Below, one piece after another: positions 1 through 7,463 of a DNA stretch of 64,000 nucleotides (positions are counted from its first letter, which is position 1; each line of letters opens with the position of its first letter). The notes under the pieces were generated by a model, which ran no database searches, had not been told where the DNA came from, and saw nothing but the letters and a program-made list of their open reading frames with translations. The DNA is from Archangium violaceum (GTDB lineage Bacteria > Myxococcota > Myxococcia > Myxococcales > Myxococcaceae): NCBI RefSeq assembly GCF_016887565.1, contig NZ_CP069396.1:11948001-12012000 (forward strand), written 5' to 3'. Both the position numbers and the translations under genes were made by a program.

Positions 1-1483
1 CCTCGCGGACCTTCGTCATGGGCAACGTGCCCTTCTCGCGAAGAGTGACGGTGTCCTCGATCGCTTTCACGGGTCCATCGGACCAACGGAGCCGCCAGGC
101 ATGCTCACGGCTGGAACGCAGCCGAGCCAGGAGTGCGAAGCCGTTCCGGTCCTCCCCTTTGGCCAACTGCTCCGCACGCCGCCCCAGGTCCAGCAGGTCT
201 CCAAGGCTCTCCAGCACATGACCTACCCCCAGCCCCACCGACAGCGTGGGCTCTTTCACACCCCGGCCTTCGAGTCCCCGTTTCATGGCGGCGGAAAAGG
301 CCCGCGACAGCTCAGCGGCGCAGCCCAGCGCGTCCGGAAGACAGACGAAGCCGACCACGTCATCCCCTCCGGCGTAGACCAGCACGCCCCTGTGCTGCTC
401 CTCGATGATGCGCCGGGCCTCGGAGGCAAACCCGGAGAGCGTGCGAGACAGGGACTGGTGCGCGGTGGGGCCATGAGAAGCCAGGGTTTGAAGCGTCTCT
501 CCCATCTTGTCGCCGTCCGCCATAAGGCAGGCCACATAGGGGAAGGGCTCACCCAGGGTGGCAAGCAAGGGCCGCACGAAGTCCTGGCCGAAGCGCTCCG
601 CGACCTCGCGCTCCAATTCTTGCTCTTCCAGGTACGTGCTCCACCGGCCGGGCAGCAGGAGCTGCGCGTCAAAGGGGAAGTCGCGCACCCATTCTCTTTT
701 CCCCGGCTGGACTGGCGTCAGGAACCGAGAGCACTCCCGGCGAAGCCTCTCCATCGCCGGAGCCTTCGTCTCCTTCGCGAGCGCCGTATAGGCAGCGAGG
801 CCGATGGTCGGGACGGGGATGAACTGCCCGGGCTTCCCGCCAGTGCGCTTGAGCAGACCGATGGCGTCCAGCTCCTCGCGCCGACCAATGCGGAAGCGGC
901 TCCAGTCGCCGCCCTCACGCCTCCCCTCGACCAGCACGGACTCACGTGCACCATCCAGGCTGGACTTGTGACGGCCTCCCCGCTGGTGCTTCCACGGAGC
1001 GAATGGGCGCAGCCGCTTGCGCTCGGCCAGCGCGGCTTCCACGAAACTCAGGGCGTTGCGGTATTCGTCTGGCGGCGAGAAGGAACACCAGGCGGCATGG
1101 AACTCCAAGAGGGTGCCCAGTTGCTCCTGGGCGGTGCCAAGAGCACCAGCGTCCACGAGTTGGGGATGCTTGTACCAGACCTCCATGCCCCAATCGCGCA
1201 GCCGTGTGCGCGCCGCCTCCCGGGCGGCCCGGGCCACCTCGCGCGGGTCTCCCTGCCGCACGAGCACCAGGAGCTTGTTGGGGACGCTGGGAGCGGCCTC
1301 CTCGCCTTCCACGAGCGCGGGGAAGATGAGCTCCGCCTGAAGCTTCTGGGCGGTACGGGCGGCCTCGAGGCTCAACTCACTGAGCACATGGCTGCCGAAC
1401 CACAGGTCCCGGGTTCGCCGGGCCTGGGCGATGAAGTCCTGCACGGGACCAAGGCTCATGAGGAGCAGGTGCGCGGTGCTCAC
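1..1483 (-). CDS. cmr2: Type III-B CRISPR Cas10/Cmr2 subunit, 3' end cut by window
   Basis: Cas10 is the large subunit of the Cmr complex; its palm domain makes cyclic oligoadenylates when target RNA is bound. I read the minus strand from the GTG at 1483, which overlaps the cmr1 stop (GTGA), and found an open frame of 494 codons to the window edge. The N-terminus begins at once with the Cmr2 signature LGPVQDFIAQARRTRDLW (about residues 11-28). An A-D-G-D palm motif lies at 322-325 and the catalytic GGDD at 372-375 (context VYAGGDDVVGF). There is no HD nuclease domain ahead of the GPVQDFI motif, so this Cas10 probably signals but does not cut DNA. The C-terminus and presumably cmr3-cmr6 lie left of the window. 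The frame was checked at both motifs and at the left edge, with no frameshift. Confidence 0.93.
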   Translation of the reverse strand, partial: MSTAHLLLMSLGPVQDFIAQARRTRDLWFGSHVLSELSLEAARTAQKLQAELIFPALVEGEEAAPSVPNKLLVLVRQGDPREVARAAREAARTRLRDWGMEVWYKHPQLVDAGALGTAQEQLGTLLEFHAAWCSFSPPDEYRNALSFVEAALAERKRLRPFAPWKHQRGGRHKSSLDGARESVLVEGRREGGDWSRFRIGRREELDAIGLLKRTGGKPGQFIPVPTIGLAAYTALAKETKAPAMERLRRECSRFLTPVQPGKREWVRDFPFDAQLLLPGRWSTYLEEQELEREVAERFGQDFVRPLLATLGEPFPYVACLMADGDKMGETLQTLASHGPTAHQSLSRTLSGFASEARRIIEEQHRGVLVYAGGDDVVGFVCLPDALGCAAELSRAFSAAMKRGLEGRGVKEPTLSVGLGVGHVLESLGDLLDLGRRAEQLAKGEDRNGFALLARLRSSREHAWRLRWSDGPVKAIEDTVTLREKGTLPMTKVRE

Positions 1484-2898
1484 GTCGACTCCTTCACGTC
1501 GCGAAAACCCTTCACCCAGTTGAGAAAAGCCTCCTCCAGGCTCGATTCCATGAGGGGCGCATAGAGCGGGGTGTCACCCGAGGCCAGGAGCGGGCCGAAA
1601 GGGGCCTCTGAGTCACGGACCTGGACACGCTTGTTCACCAGGACGACACGGCCCCGGCCTGGCCAGGCACGACGCAACCAGAGCGCGATGGGAACGAAAG
1701 AACCGTTCGCCAGCGGCATGGCCTTGACGATCAGCGGTGAGGCAAGCCGCTCGTGCAGCCGCTCCCCGTCATGCCAATGCAGCTCGACATCCGGGGGCTC
1801 TCCTTCTGGATAGCGCGCTCCGTTCTTCTCTCCTCTGTTGGGCCGGGCGAAGCGCTGGAAGCGAATGGCCAGGGGCAGGCCAAAACCCGCGCGCGGCCAA
1901 GCCATGGCCCTGCTCGCATACTGGGGTCGAGGCGGGTGAGCCCATGGGGTGCCATCCGGCTTGCGCAGCAATTGGCGTATCTTGTCGGCCTCGGGCCAGA
2001 AGGAGCGCCCCGGGCGATTGGGCTCCCCCTGCTCCCGAGCGAACGCTCCGCTCCTACCCCTCTCGGGCACATCCCGGCGCGAGCCGGGCGGGAAAGGCCC
2101 TTGCCCCTGACGGAAGTCGCGCAGCCAGCCCAGGGCCCGCGTCCAGGCATCCTCGGCCTTCGGTCGCGGAGCGCCGTAGAACAAGCGAGCCCCCCGCAGC
2201 ACAGGCATCTGGCGGGCACCGTCCGAGGGGCGCGCGCCGAACAGAGGCAGACCCGGGAAGAGGCGCGACCACTCCTCGCGCGTGGGCTGTGAAGGCAACC
2301 ACGCCGTGGCATCCTCCACGACGGTGAGCGAGCCGAGCCCACGCCGCGTGCGGCTCCCATATCCTCCCCAGAGCACCCAGGCCCGGAGAGCGCTCTCCAC
2401 CTCGGAGACACGATCCGTGGGCGCCAGGACATGGACCCAGAAGCAGAGGGAGGGCCGCCAGCGTGGAGCAGGCGGCTTCTCCTCCACGGCCTGCTTCTTC
2501 TGTGCGCTCGCGACCCAGAGGGCATAGGCGCCCGGAGTGTTCTGGCGGATATCGTCGGGATCATCGGACAGGGTCCGGGAATCCACCTCCACGCGAATGT
2601 CCACACGTGAGCGGGTCCCCGCGTCCTTGCCCATACCACCCCAGAGCTCGCGCTCTCGGCGGGCCAGTTCCGCGGACGTGGCGCACTCGTGCCCATGGAG
2701 TGCCCGCCACCAGAAGCGCAGGTGGCCGCGAATCGAGGGCACACGGATGGGATCGAGCTTCTCCAACTCCCGGGGAGCGGAGGACCCCGCGAGGAGCGGA
2801 GTGGTCGTCATCAATCGCACCCTCAGCGACTTCATCGGAGGTCCGCCCGAGAAGCGTCGTGCTCGTGGTGCCGGATCTGGCAGCGGGCCAGTGCTCAC
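1480..2898 (-). CDS. cmr1: Type III-B CRISPR RAMP protein Cmr1
   Basis: Cmr1 caps the Cmr filament and contacts the 3' part of crRNA and target. The N-terminal half has the Cmr1 pattern TTTPLLAGSS followed by RVPSIRGHLRFWWRALHG, and a RAMP-type Gly-rich stretch GYGSRTRRGLGSL lies near residue 195. The length (472 aa) fits the family. The start chosen is the GTG at 2898: AAGGAG lies 9 nt upstream and it overlaps the stop of the SAVED gene as GTGA. The internal ATG at 2835 is an alternative but has no visible ribosome site. Its stop overlaps the cmr2 GTG in the same manner, so three genes are translationally coupled. Confidence 0.92.
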   Translation of the reverse strand: MSTGPLPDPAPRARRFSGGPPMKSLRVRLMTTTPLLAGSSAPRELEKLDPIRVPSIRGHLRFWWRALHGHECATSAELARRERELWGGMGKDAGTRSRVDIRVEVDSRTLSDDPDDIRQNTPGAYALWVASAQKKQAVEEKPPAPRWRPSLCFWVHVLAPTDRVSEVESALRAWVLWGGYGSRTRRGLGSLTVVEDATAWLPSQPTREEWSRLFPGLPLFGARPSDGARQMPVLRGARLFYGAPRPKAEDAWTRALGWLRDFRQGQGPFPPGSRRDVPERGRSGAFAREQGEPNRPGRSFWPEADKIRQLLRKPDGTPWAHPPRPQYASRAMAWPRAGFGLPLAIRFQRFARPNRGEKNGARYPEGEPPDVELHWHDGERLHERLASPLIVKAMPLANGSFVPIALWLRRAWPGRGRVVLVNKRVQVRDSEAPFGPLLASGDTPLYAPLMESSLEEAFLNWVKGFRDVKEST

Positions 2899-4706
2899 GT
2901 GGAATGACTCCTTCCCGGGGAGCCGAGCAGGGAGCGGTGCTGATCGAATAGCGCTTCGAAGAGCTTCCGCACCTCGTCCTGGCTCTGTTCCCGAGGGCGC
3001 TCGTCCCAGCGGCGGAGCGCGAGCAGCAAATGACGCACCCAGCCGGGGTTCTCCATGCGAACCAACTCTCTGCGGTAGTAGAGAGCCAGTATCAGGGTGT
3101 CATTCTTGTCCAACCCCTCCAACTTGACGCGCTGTTGGTTGTAGCTCTCGTGAGGATCCGGGAAGGTGGGCAGCCCCGCGATTTCGATGAACACCCGCTC
3201 CAAGTCGGGATGAGCTTCCCTGGACAGGGAGGCCGTAGAGAACCGGCAGGCATGGAAGAGCCAGATGAGGTAGCGCCGCAACCGGCGCTCGGGAAGGCTC
3301 TGGATGGGTCGCTCCGGCTCGAAGATACGAACGCTCTCCAATGCATTCCAGATGATGGCCTCGAGGGCTTGCGACGGAGGCCGGGCGGTCTCGGCTCGAT
3401 GTCTCTGCCGCCAAGCCAACGCCACCTCGACGGATACCGCGTCCGCGTCGTAATCCACTGCTTCGAGCACCCAACCCGTGCGTCCACTCCCGCTGTAGCT
3501 GTAGGAGGTCGGGCCGCGCTGCTGGACATGGTAGGCCTCGTGGACGAGGAGCAGCCGAATGCACTCCTCCCAGTCTTCTTTCGAGCCCAGGCGCTGGCGC
3601 AATGTCCGGAAGCTGTCCAGCAGGTCGACGGGGAACTTCCAGCTTCCAGCCTGGTAGCGGAACAGGGGCGTTCTCTCCATCGCGGGCGTGGTGTCGATTT
3701 GACTGTCCAGGAGGATCCTCCCTCCAAGGCGCTCAACCAGTGGCTGTTGCTCGGGTTGGCCCAGCCACTCGACCAGTTGCCGGTGGACGGCGCTCACCTT
3801 CTTGAGCTCTTCCTGGATCTCCTGCCACTGCGTGGGAGTGAGGGCCTCTTCCCGCGCGGCGGCCAGACGGCGCCGGGGGCTGATCTGGTGGACGGCGAGA
3901 TACTTGCGCTGATCTGGATTGAAGTGGTGCAGCCACAGGGGGTGCTGAGTCTGGGCGTTGATCGCGGTCCCCAGCGCGGCGGCGAGGCTACCGGGGCAGT
4001 CCATGGCCAGGAGTACGGACTCGGCCCCCTCCAACCGGTCATGCAGGGTGTCGAGCACGGCGCGGAATTGCTCCGCCGCACGCGAGACCTCAGCAGGGTT
4101 CTGGACGGCTTGCACGGAGGGCCCCTGGACAGGCCGCAGGTAGACCGTGGCCAGGAGTTCCGAGGGATGGCGCGCCTGGAACTCCGCGAGGGCCGTGTCT
4201 CGAATGGAGTTGGTGACCTCGACGATGAGCGCCACGTGCCCACGGCCTCCCTGCCGCGTGGAGGGAAGACCCTCGACGATGAAGAAGGGCTCTGGCGTGG
4301 CGGGATGGGATCTGCCCGCCATGAGGGACCAGGAGCCGTCCTCCCGCGACTGCTGGTAGACATACAGGGGCCGGCGCGGCAGACACCAGGCCAGGTGCAG
4401 CATCAACACCAGCGGTGCGCACCCGAACAGGTGGATGGGCAGGTCGAGTCCAAGCTCGCGCTCCCGGGCCACGAGCGCCTCGGCGAACCGCTCGTTCTCG
4501 TCGAAGGCCCAGCCCCAGTCCTGCTCCCGCTGTGCGCGGACGAGCGCATCCTTGTCATACGGATGCAGCACCACGGCCGCGACGTCCCTGTCTCCCTCGA
4601 AGCCACTGCGCCTCAAAGCGTCTCGCGCGGTGTTCTCGGCAACAGGGCGGTCGTGCTCGTAACGAAGGATGAGGGCCTGGGTTCTGGGCGTCAGGGGAAT
4701 GTCCAT
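2895..4706 (-). CDS. SAVED-domain effector fused to HExxH metallopeptidase-like domain
   Basis: A 603-aa protein. Residues about 85-265 look like a SAVED sensor of cyclic nucleotides, itself two CARF-like halves: IHLFGCAPLVLMLHLAW near 91-107, and RGHVALIVEV (155-164) leading to SVLLAMDCPGSLAAALGTAI near 230-249. A helical linker follows. The C-terminal part has LLLVHEAYH with HEAYH at 389-393, the HExxH zinc-peptidase motif, and EAVDYDADA (415-423) offers an acidic third ligand. The inference is a second messenger activating a protease. Related architectures are known (Lon-SAVED CalpL in type III systems, SAVED nucleases in CBASS); I cannot say whether this zincin form is described. The ATG at 4706 is preceded by AGGAG at 7 nt; the ORF extends to 4775 but lacks such a site. 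It lies 40 nt after the CD-NTase and overlaps cmr1 by 4 nt. Confidence 0.82.
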   Translation of the reverse strand: MDIPLTPRTQALILRYEHDRPVAENTARDALRRSGFEGDRDVAAVVLHPYDKDALVRAQREQDWGWAFDENERFAEALVARERELGLDLPIHLFGCAPLVLMLHLAWCLPRRPLYVYQQSREDGSWSLMAGRSHPATPEPFFIVEGLPSTRQGGRGHVALIVEVTNSIRDTALAEFQARHPSELLATVYLRPVQGPSVQAVQNPAEVSRAAEQFRAVLDTLHDRLEGAESVLLAMDCPGSLAAALGTAINAQTQHPLWLHHFNPDQRKYLAVHQISPRRRLAAAREEALTPTQWQEIQEELKKVSAVHRQLVEWLGQPEQQPLVERLGGRILLDSQIDTTPAMERTPLFRYQAGSWKFPVDLLDSFRTLRQRLGSKEDWEECIRLLLVHEAYHVQQRGPTSYSYSGSGRTGWVLEAVDYDADAVSVEVALAWRQRHRAETARPPSQALEAIIWNALESVRIFEPERPIQSLPERRLRRYLIWLFHACRFSTASLSREAHPDLERVFIEIAGLPTFPDPHESYNQQRVKLEGLDKNDTLILALYYRRELVRMENPGWVRHLLLALRRWDERPREQSQDEVRKLFEALFDQHRSLLGSPGRSHST

Positions 4707-4746
4707 GAGAGGGCTCCTGGAGGGACAGGGAACTGCAAGAACAGAC

Positions 4747-5637
4747 TCAGGGACCCCGATCCCGATAGAATTCACCGAAGAGCTTCTTCAAGCGCCCGTG
4801 GGCACTCGGGGGATTGGAGTCGCTCTCTTCCCTTGCGAGCCGCACCTCCCTCGCCGCGCTCGCCAGCACCTGCTGGGCTGAGGTCTTCTGGAGGGGCTTC
4901 ATTCGAGCATCCACGTCGGGACCCAACCGGGCGGGGTCCGGACACGTGCCCAGCACCTTCTGACTCAAGTGGGAGAAGAGTATCTCCAGACCCTCGAGGT
5001 AGTCCCCGGGCGGAGAGGGGAACGCGCTGTAGCTCATCACCTCCAGATGAAAGGAGCGCAGAGGGCTGGACGAGTGGTTCCGGTTCCAATGCTTGACGGC
5101 CTTGAGGAGTGGCTTGAGCTTCTTGCCCGCAGCCTCGTTGGCTTCCGTGCTCAACGTCTGGTGAATGCGGGGGTTGGTGAGGATCCACTGCCCTGTGTGC
5201 CGCTCGGGAATGAGGTAGGCATTCCGGTTGGGCACCTCGAAAGCGGGCACGACATCGAACTCGACGCCAGACTTCGAAAAGCCGATGTGCACCGAATGCT
5301 GCTGAAGAGTGGGGGATTCCTTCTGCCGCCACTCCGCGTGGAGCGCCTGCCGGACCTGCTTGAGCCCCGCATCCGGTGTCAGGCTGCCTCCGGGGGAAGA
5401 CGAGGCGGAGGAAGTAAGAACGGCATCGCCCAACACGACGAAGAGGTCGATGTCGTGTAGCGGCCGGATGGCGGTGTTACGGCTGTAGGAGCCAGCAAGG
5501 AAATCCGTCTTCGTATCGAGCCGCTGTCGCAAGCTCTCGCGCACCAGGGTGTGTTGGCGGCTGACCTCGTCCCGCTGTCCCTGTGTCAACTCCAGGGACT
5601 GGATGAACTTCTCCAGTGCCTCACGCACACTCCACAT
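4747..5637 (-). CDS. CBASS CD-NTase (SMODS) cyclic nucleotide synthase
   Basis: A nucleotidyltransferase of the cGAS/DncV-like family, which makes cyclic di- or trinucleotides on phage infection. The 296-aa protein shows GSYSRNTAIRPLHDIDLF: G49-S50 and the metal-binding D62 and D64, with the third acidic residue D128 in VEFDVVPAF. This is the full CD-NTase active site, followed by a helical OAS-like half containing KHWNRNHSSSPLRSFHLEVM. The ATG at 5637 has AAGGAG 5 nt upstream. The next gene is the SAVED protein, the usual cyclase-effector order of CBASS. No Cap2/Cap3 (E1/E2/JAB) or HORMA/TRIP13 accessory gene is present; Cmr genes follow instead. The nucleotide product cannot be predicted from sequence alone. 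Confidence 0.9.
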   Translation of the reverse strand: MWSVREALEKFIQSLELTQGQRDEVSRQHTLVRESLRQRLDTKTDFLAGSYSRNTAIRPLHDIDLFVVLGDAVLTSSASSSPGGSLTPDAGLKQVRQALHAEWRQKESPTLQQHSVHIGFSKSGVEFDVVPAFEVPNRNAYLIPERHTGQWILTNPRIHQTLSTEANEAAGKKLKPLLKAVKHWNRNHSSSPLRSFHLEVMSYSAFPSPPGDYLEGLEILFSHLSQKVLGTCPDPARLGPDVDARMKPLQKTSAQQVLASAAREVRLAREESDSNPPSAHGRLKKLFGEFYRDRGP

Positions 5638-5767
5638 GTCCGCTCCTTGGGTTCTTCCTCGTCCAAGGAGAAGGACGTCAAAAAGGGTGGCGAACCATCG
5701 CGGCCCGATGCTTTTTTCCGAGGACCCCCCTCCCCTCCCGGACAAACCCTCGATTTTCGGGGCGATT

Positions 5768-6634
5768 TCAGCCGTCGGAGGAAGGCAGTAGGCGCAGAAC
5801 GTCCGCCATGGAGGGACGTTCCAACACCTTCTTGGCCAGCATGCGGGCCAGCAACGAGCGAAGAGCCTCGGGCGCCACCCCCTCCAGGAGCTCCAGCGGT
5901 GGTGGCCGTACCACATGGCAGAACATCAGGCCCTGCTGTTCGTTGGAGATGAAGGGCAGACGGCCTGTGAGCAACTGAAACCCAAGGACTCCCAGCGAAT
6001 AGACGTCGGCCCGGTCATCCACGCTCTTAGGACTGCGCCACTGCTCGGGTGCCATGTAATCCCAGGTGCCCAGGAGCGCGCTGCCCGCCGTCGAGACCGG
6101 AAGCGCGGCGGCGGGCCCGCTCCCGGTAGCGAGCCTCTTGGCGAGTCCGAGGTCGGCGAGCTGGATCTTCCACGCCCCAGGCTTCCGCTGAGAAACCAGG
6201 ATGTTGGCGGGCTTCAGATCCCGGTGGACGAGGCCACGCGCATGCAACAGGGCCAGGACCTCCGCCAACTGCCGGACCACCTGGATGCAGTCCTGGACCT
6301 GGAGCCGCCCTCCTTCGCGGGCGAGCGCATGGTGGAGATCCTCCGGTTGCCACTCCAGGACCATGAAGGGACGGCCCTCCGGGAGCACTCCGGAGGTCAG
6401 GGCACGAACCAGGTGCGGGTGCTGGAGTTCCTGGAGCGTCCGTGCCTCGTTGAGGAAACGGGCCACCACTTCGGGGTGGAGGCACCATTCCGGGCTCAAC
6501 ACCTTCACCGCCACGGGCTCACCCGAAGTGGCATGCCGTCCCGCGTAGACCTCACTCGTGGCGCCCACCGCCACACAGCGCGCGAGGAGGTACTCACCCA
6601 CGCAGGTTCCGGATGCCAGCATCGAGGACGCCAT
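5768..6634 (-). CDS. Cytosolic Ser/Thr protein kinase
   Basis: A 288-aa kinase domain with little else. The catalytic Lys is in VAVKVLS (K44), the catalytic loop is HRDLKPAN (138-145), the metal motif is DLG (161-163) in place of DFG, and DYMAPEQ marks the activation-segment end. No transmembrane segment is seen. The start chosen is the ATG at 6634, which overlaps the sigma-factor stop (TGATG), so the two are translationally coupled; the frame is also open from 6679. It lies 130 nt upstream of the CD-NTase on the same strand. Ser/Thr kinases paired with ECF factors that carry a C-terminal extension are known, so this kinase may control the sigma factor just upstream. Confidence 0.85.
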   Translation of the reverse strand: MASSMLASGTCVGEYLLARCVAVGATSEVYAGRHATSGEPVAVKVLSPEWCLHPEVVARFLNEARTLQELQHPHLVRALTSGVLPEGRPFMVLEWQPEDLHHALAREGGRLQVQDCIQVVRQLAEVLALLHARGLVHRDLKPANILVSQRKPGAWKIQLADLGLAKRLATGSGPAAALPVSTAGSALLGTWDYMAPEQWRSPKSVDDRADVYSLGVLGFQLLTGRLPFISNEQQGLMFCHVVRPPPLELLEGVAPEALRSLLARMLAKKVLERPSMADVLRLLPSSDG

Positions 6635-7440
6635 CAGGAGTCGGTGGAAGGCTGGAGGGCCCGCAGCTTCTCCAGCCAATGCAACAGCCCTCGAAGCTCA
6701 TCGGCACACTCTGGATAGCCCGCGGCGAAGGTATCGGGCTCCAGGGGCTTTCCCTCCTCGCGCCGTCGGAAGTAGACGGACAGGGCCGCATCCACCTGGT
6801 TGCGGATGAGGATCGCATCGGGATTTTCCTCGGACTCCAGCTCCGCCACGCCTTCCATGCGCGCACGGAGGGTCCGCAGGCCCCGCTGCAGCAGCGAGTC
6901 CACGGCTTCCCTGGAGCGGCCGAGCCGCTGCGCGATGCCCATCACCGTCGAGTCATGGAGGTAGTAGAGCGACAGGGCCTCTCGCTGGGCATCGGGGAGC
7001 TCGTAGAAGCACGCCAGCAACCGACGCCACTCCTCCTGGTGGAAGGAGACCGTGCTCGGACTGCGTTGGGGCGCGGGGATGTCCTGGGCCTCGCTGGCAT
7101 CCAGGGGAAGCGCCCCCACGTCATTCCTCTTCTGACTGCCCGCCTTGCGCAGCAGGTCCACCCACCGGGAGTGGAGGACCTGCTCGAGCCAGACCCGCCA
7201 CTCGCCCTCGCTCGTGCCCCGGAAGGAGGCGAAGCGTTGGAACGCGCCCAGTGCTGCTTCCTGGGTGACGTCCGAGGCACGAATCCCTCCCGGGGCAGCG
7301 TTCCCGATGCGCCGGGCCGCCCAATCCTCCAGATTGGATTCACTGCGGCGGAGCAACGCCTCCCAGGCTCCCTGCTCCCCCTCGCGCACCCGGTTCAGGA
7401 GCGCCTCAATGGACAGCTCAGATGGCTTCGATGAGCTCAT
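6634..7440 (-). CDS. ECF-type sigma factor with C-terminal extension
   Basis: A 268-aa sigma-70 family protein. Region 2 spans about residues 30-98 (DVTQEAALGAFQRFASFRG), and region 4 spans about 140-195 with LPDAQREALSLYYLHDSTVMGIAQRLGRS and the helix-turn-helix. Residues 205-262 form an extra domain (VYFRRREEGKPLEPDTFAAGYPECADELR). That pattern resembles a segment often found just before Ser/Thr kinase domains, which fits the kinase encoded next. The ATG at 7440 has GGAGG 5 nt upstream. It starts 23 nt after the upstream kinase gene and overlaps the downstream one. No classical anti-sigma gene is adjacent. Confidence 0.87.
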   Translation of the reverse strand: MSSSKPSELSIEALLNRVREGEQGAWEALLRRSESNLEDWAARRIGNAAPGGIRASDVTQEAALGAFQRFASFRGTSEGEWRVWLEQVLHSRWVDLLRKAGSQKRNDVGALPLDASEAQDIPAPQRSPSTVSFHQEEWRRLLACFYELPDAQREALSLYYLHDSTVMGIAQRLGRSREAVDSLLQRGLRTLRARMEGVAELESEENPDAILIRNQVDAALSVYFRRREEGKPLEPDTFAAGYPECADELRGLLHWLEKLRALQPSTDS

Positions 7441-7463
7441 GGTCCCTCCGCACTCCGCCCATC

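Noticed and set aside
101-1564. 487-codon plus-strand frame opposite cmr2
   Set aside because: Antisense shadow; the minus strand encodes an intact Cas10 with GPVQDFI and GGDD motifs.
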